Of a stretch of DNA of 64,000 nucleotides, positions 62,172-64,000 are shown one piece after another (position 1 is the first letter of the stretch; every line of letters starts with the position of its first letter). A program made the translations under genes and the position numbers. The notes beneath the pieces were generated by a model. That model was not told the origin of the DNA, made no database searches, and saw only the letters and a list, made by a program, of their open reading frames with translations. The stretch covers positions 1 through 64,000 of the forward strand of contig NZ_LJOD01000019.1 of assembly GCF_001295265.1 (NCBI RefSeq). The letters are read 5' to 3'. The DNA comes from Chryseobacterium indologenes (GTDB lineage Bacteria > Bacteroidota > Bacteroidia > Flavobacteriales > Weeksellaceae).

Positions 62172-62945
62172 ATGAATGACAATACCATTATTTCTACGAT
62201 AGTCTACACTTTTCTGGCATTCACCTTACTGGCTGTTGCGCTGATTATTTTCTACTATTTCTCCAATAAAAAGATCACCAAAAATCTTCTTCAGAAAAAA
62301 GAAATGGAAATCCGGTATGAGAAAGATCTTACCCATGCCATGATCAGTTCACAGGAAAAAGAAAGGCTGAGAATAGCTCAGGACCTGCATGATGATATCA
62401 GCTCAAAATTAAGTGTGGTCTCTCTGAATGTTCATCTGCTGGATTGCGAATATCTGACAAAAGAGGAATTTAACGAGCTTAAGGATAAAATAATAAACCT
62501 GATTAATACCACAGCAGAAAGCGCCCGGCAGATTTCACATGACCTGCTTCCTCCCATACTGGAAAAATTCGGGCTGCATGCTGCCATAGATGCCCTCTGC
62601 TCAGAAATTAATCTTTCAAAAACAGTGCAGGTTTCTTATACCAGCAATTTATATTTTGCCAGGACTGAAAGTGAGAAAAATTTACATATCTTTAGAATAA
62701 TCCAGGAACTTACCAATAATTCCCTCAGGCATGGCGAAAGTACCCATATCCGGATCATATTTGAAGGCAGAGAAGGGAAAAACGTTTGTACATACGAAGA
62801 TGACGGTAAAGGTTTTGACCCGGACGATGCCGTAAAAGGCGGCCTGGGACTGAGAAACATAAGAAGCAGAATAGAGCTTATCAACGGTACCCTAAAAATA
62901 GAAAGTAAAAAAGACAAGGGAACTACAGTAGAATTTACATTTTAA
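62172..62945 (+). CDS. HisKA_3-type sensor histidine kinase of signalling module 2
   Basis: A 257-residue kinase with one N-terminal membrane helix (about 9-30) and no sensor domain. HisKA_3 reads KERLRIAQDLHDDISSKL with His73; the ATPase has LTNNSLRHGES (N box), EDDGKGFDPDD (G1) and KGGLGLRNIRSR (G2). It is paralogous to the kinase at 7800. The regulator gene follows by 17 bp. Confidence 0.9.
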   Translation: MNDNTIISTIVYTFLAFTLLAVALIIFYYFSNKKITKNLLQKKEMEIRYEKDLTHAMISSQEKERLRIAQDLHDDISSKLSVVSLNVHLLDCEYLTKEEFNELKDKIINLINTTAESARQISHDLLPPILEKFGLHAAIDALCSEINLSKTVQVSYTSNLYFARTESEKNLHIFRIIQELTNNSLRHGESTHIRIIFEGREGKNVCTYEDDGKGFDPDDAVKGGLGLRNIRSRIELINGTLKIESKKDKGTTVEFTF

Positions 62946-62962
62946 TTGATAATCAGAATACG

Positions 62963-63652
62963 ATGAAAGAAAACTTAATCCGGGTGATCATTGTGGATGA
63001 CGAAGCACTGTTCCGGCAGGGAATCTCATTTTTGATACAAAGGGAAAAAGAGATGACCCTGTCCGGAGATTTCAGCAATGGCAAAGAAGTTCTTGATGCT
63101 CTTGCTGCCCTTGAAGAGCTGCCGCATGTGATTCTGATGGATCTTAATATGCCGGAAATAAACGGAGTGGAAGCTACTAAACAAATCCATACGAAATATC
63201 CTCAGGTAAAAATAATTGCATTAACCAGCTACAATACCAAACCTTTTATCATCAATATGATCCAGTCAGGAGCCTGTTCCTTTCTTAAAAAAAACTCCAG
63301 CCCGGCAGAATTGATTAAAGCGGTTAGGGAAGTACATGAAAAAGGGTTTTACTATAATGATGAAGTCATGGAAGCACTGCATCAGAATATGAGTGAGTCC
63401 AGAAAAAAAGTATCCAGTATTTTTGATGCAGATCATATCTCAAAAAGAGAAAAAGAGGTGCTGGAGCTCATCTGCCGACAGTATAGCACTTCGGAAATTG
63501 CAGATAAATTATTCTTAAGTTCCAGAACTGTGGAAGGGCACCGCAACAACCTTCTCCTGAAAACCGGGGCAAAAAATACGGCAGGCCTAGTTGTATATGC
63601 TATAGAAAGTAAAATTGTAGATACTCACTATCTGAAGGATAATTTTGAATAG
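62963..63652 (+). CDS. NarL/LuxR-type response regulator of signalling module 2
   Basis: A 229-residue regulator. Receiver acidic pair D12/D13, phospho-acceptor Asp60 in LMDLNMPEI, Thr in ALTSYN and Lys in FLKKN. The LuxR helix-turn-helix is ISKREKEVLELICRQYS...SSRTVEGHRNNLL, ending GAKNTAGLVVYAI, as in the regulator at 8587. It is the last gene of module 2. Confidence 0.92.
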   Translation: MKENLIRVIIVDDEALFRQGISFLIQREKEMTLSGDFSNGKEVLDALAALEELPHVILMDLNMPEINGVEATKQIHTKYPQVKIIALTSYNTKPFIINMIQSGACSFLKKNSSPAELIKAVREVHEKGFYYNDEVMEALHQNMSESRKKVSSIFDADHISKREKEVLELICRQYSTSEIADKLFLSSRTVEGHRNNLLLKTGAKNTAGLVVYAIESKIVDTHYLKDNFE

Positions 63653-63701
63653 ATTTACAGTTGGAATAGAGACATTACTGATTTATATATTCAGGATCAA
63701 T

Positions 63702-63732
63702 AAAAAATGACAGCAGGGTTTTCTGCTGTCAT
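63702..63732 (-). terminator. Terminator of the minus-strand gene at the window end
   Basis: Stem ATGACAGCA/TGCTGTCAT with a T-run on the minus strand (plus-strand TAAAAAATG), just beyond the stop codon of the partial gene. Confidence 0.75.
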
Positions 63733-63737
63733 CTTGC

Positions 63738-64000
63738 TTATTGCTTTTCCAAAGTCTGCATGGCATGCTCAATATGCTTTTTGTCTTCAAAATAGCGCGT
63801 TTTGACGGATTCAAATTTTTTATCGTCTTTAAGTGAAGCTTTTAATGTAGATACCAGGAATGCATAGTTGGTGAAAACGGTGGGGGTTTTAAGAAGAGTA
63901 TCCATCCATTTCCACATTTGTTTTTCACCGATTTCTTTTTCTATAGCTGCCAGAAGGATAGGAGTAGATTCGTAGGCATAATCAATATAGTCATCATCAG
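63738..64000 (-). CDS. Partial CDS, C-terminal part of a probable M1-like peptidase-domain protein
   Basis: The minus-strand frame is open from the window edge to TAA at 63738 (about 86 residues). It contains YIDYAYESTPILLAAIEKEI, which resembles the helical segment after the active site in M1 aminopeptidases (Y-x-x-x-P-x-x-L-x-x-LE-x-x-IG), and ends KKHIEHAMQTLEKQ. The catalytic motifs lie outside the window, so the assignment is tentative. The 5' end is missing. Confidence 0.5.
   Translation of the reverse strand, partial: DDDYIDYAYESTPILLAAIEKEIGEKQMWKWMDTLLKTPTVFTNYAFLVSTLKASLKDDKKFESVKTRYFEDKKHIEHAMQTLEKQ

Noticed and set aside
1..64000. CRISPR arrays, rRNA, tRNA genes and insertion sequences
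   Set aside because: I looked for direct repeats with spacers, tRNA arms and transposase motifs (DDE, HUH) and saw none.

Overview
The window reads as chromosomal DNA of a flavobacterium of the Chryseobacterium type (Bacteroidota). The evidence is AT-rich DNA, -7 elements of the form TAnnTTTG instead of sigma70 -10 boxes, few Shine-Dalgarno sequences, a type IX secretion C-terminal sorting domain, lineage-typical families (DUF6427, DUF6341-like, DUF5715, DUF3109, OstA-like) and RHS repeats with the Bacteroidota core. The genus is an inference from protein style; no rRNA or tRNA gene was seen.

Layout. 1-1.4 kb is an AT-rich toxin/immunity and RHS remnant zone. 1.6-6.3 kb is mostly housekeeping: queD, an lpxH-like hydrolase, a LuxE-like acyl-protein synthetase, a nuclease-fold protein, aqpZ and an M15-like peptidase. 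6.4-9.3 kb is a four-gene signalling module: a protein ending in YDxxxPCPxxC, a 7-TM protein, a HisKA_3 kinase and a LuxR-type regulator. It is followed by a Tle1-like lipase and an ABC-F ATPase. 13.2-16.8 kb looks like a metal-uptake operon (His/Cys membrane protein, TonB receptor, His-rich lipoprotein). 17-41 kb is core genome: trigger factor, M16 peptidase, membrane proteins, UspA, FAH hydrolase, DnaQ-like exonuclease, pssA, an LTA-synthase-like sulfatase, pdhB, kup, a Fur-family regulator with an OstA protein, aminotransferases, amidase, YqgE, pdxH, HU and panD with a flippase-like protein. 42.9-48.8 kb is a six-gene tellurite-resistance-type operon: two TerD, two TerY-like VWA proteins, a PP2C phosphatase and a Ser/Thr kinase (the TerY-P triad).

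48.9-56.6 kb holds GNAT genes, a frameshifted gene, an exonuclease, tyrS behind a leader-peptide attenuator, an AraC/oxidoreductase pair and a TetR regulator facing two small membrane-protein genes across a 40-bp perfect palindrome. 56.7-60.9 kb encodes a VOC lipoprotein, a YD-like protein, a PI-PLC/ricin-lectin fusion and a T9SS-secreted protein. 61.2-63.7 kb carries a second copy of the YDxxxPCPxxC/7-TM/kinase/regulator module. The window ends inside a minus-strand gene.

The observations I rate highest are the duplicated four-gene signalling module, the tyrS attenuator (tandem Tyr codons, pause hairpin, antiterminator and terminator all readable), the 40-bp palindrome, and a group of six genes whose -7 element lies only 3-5 nt before the ATG, which predicts leaderless mRNAs.
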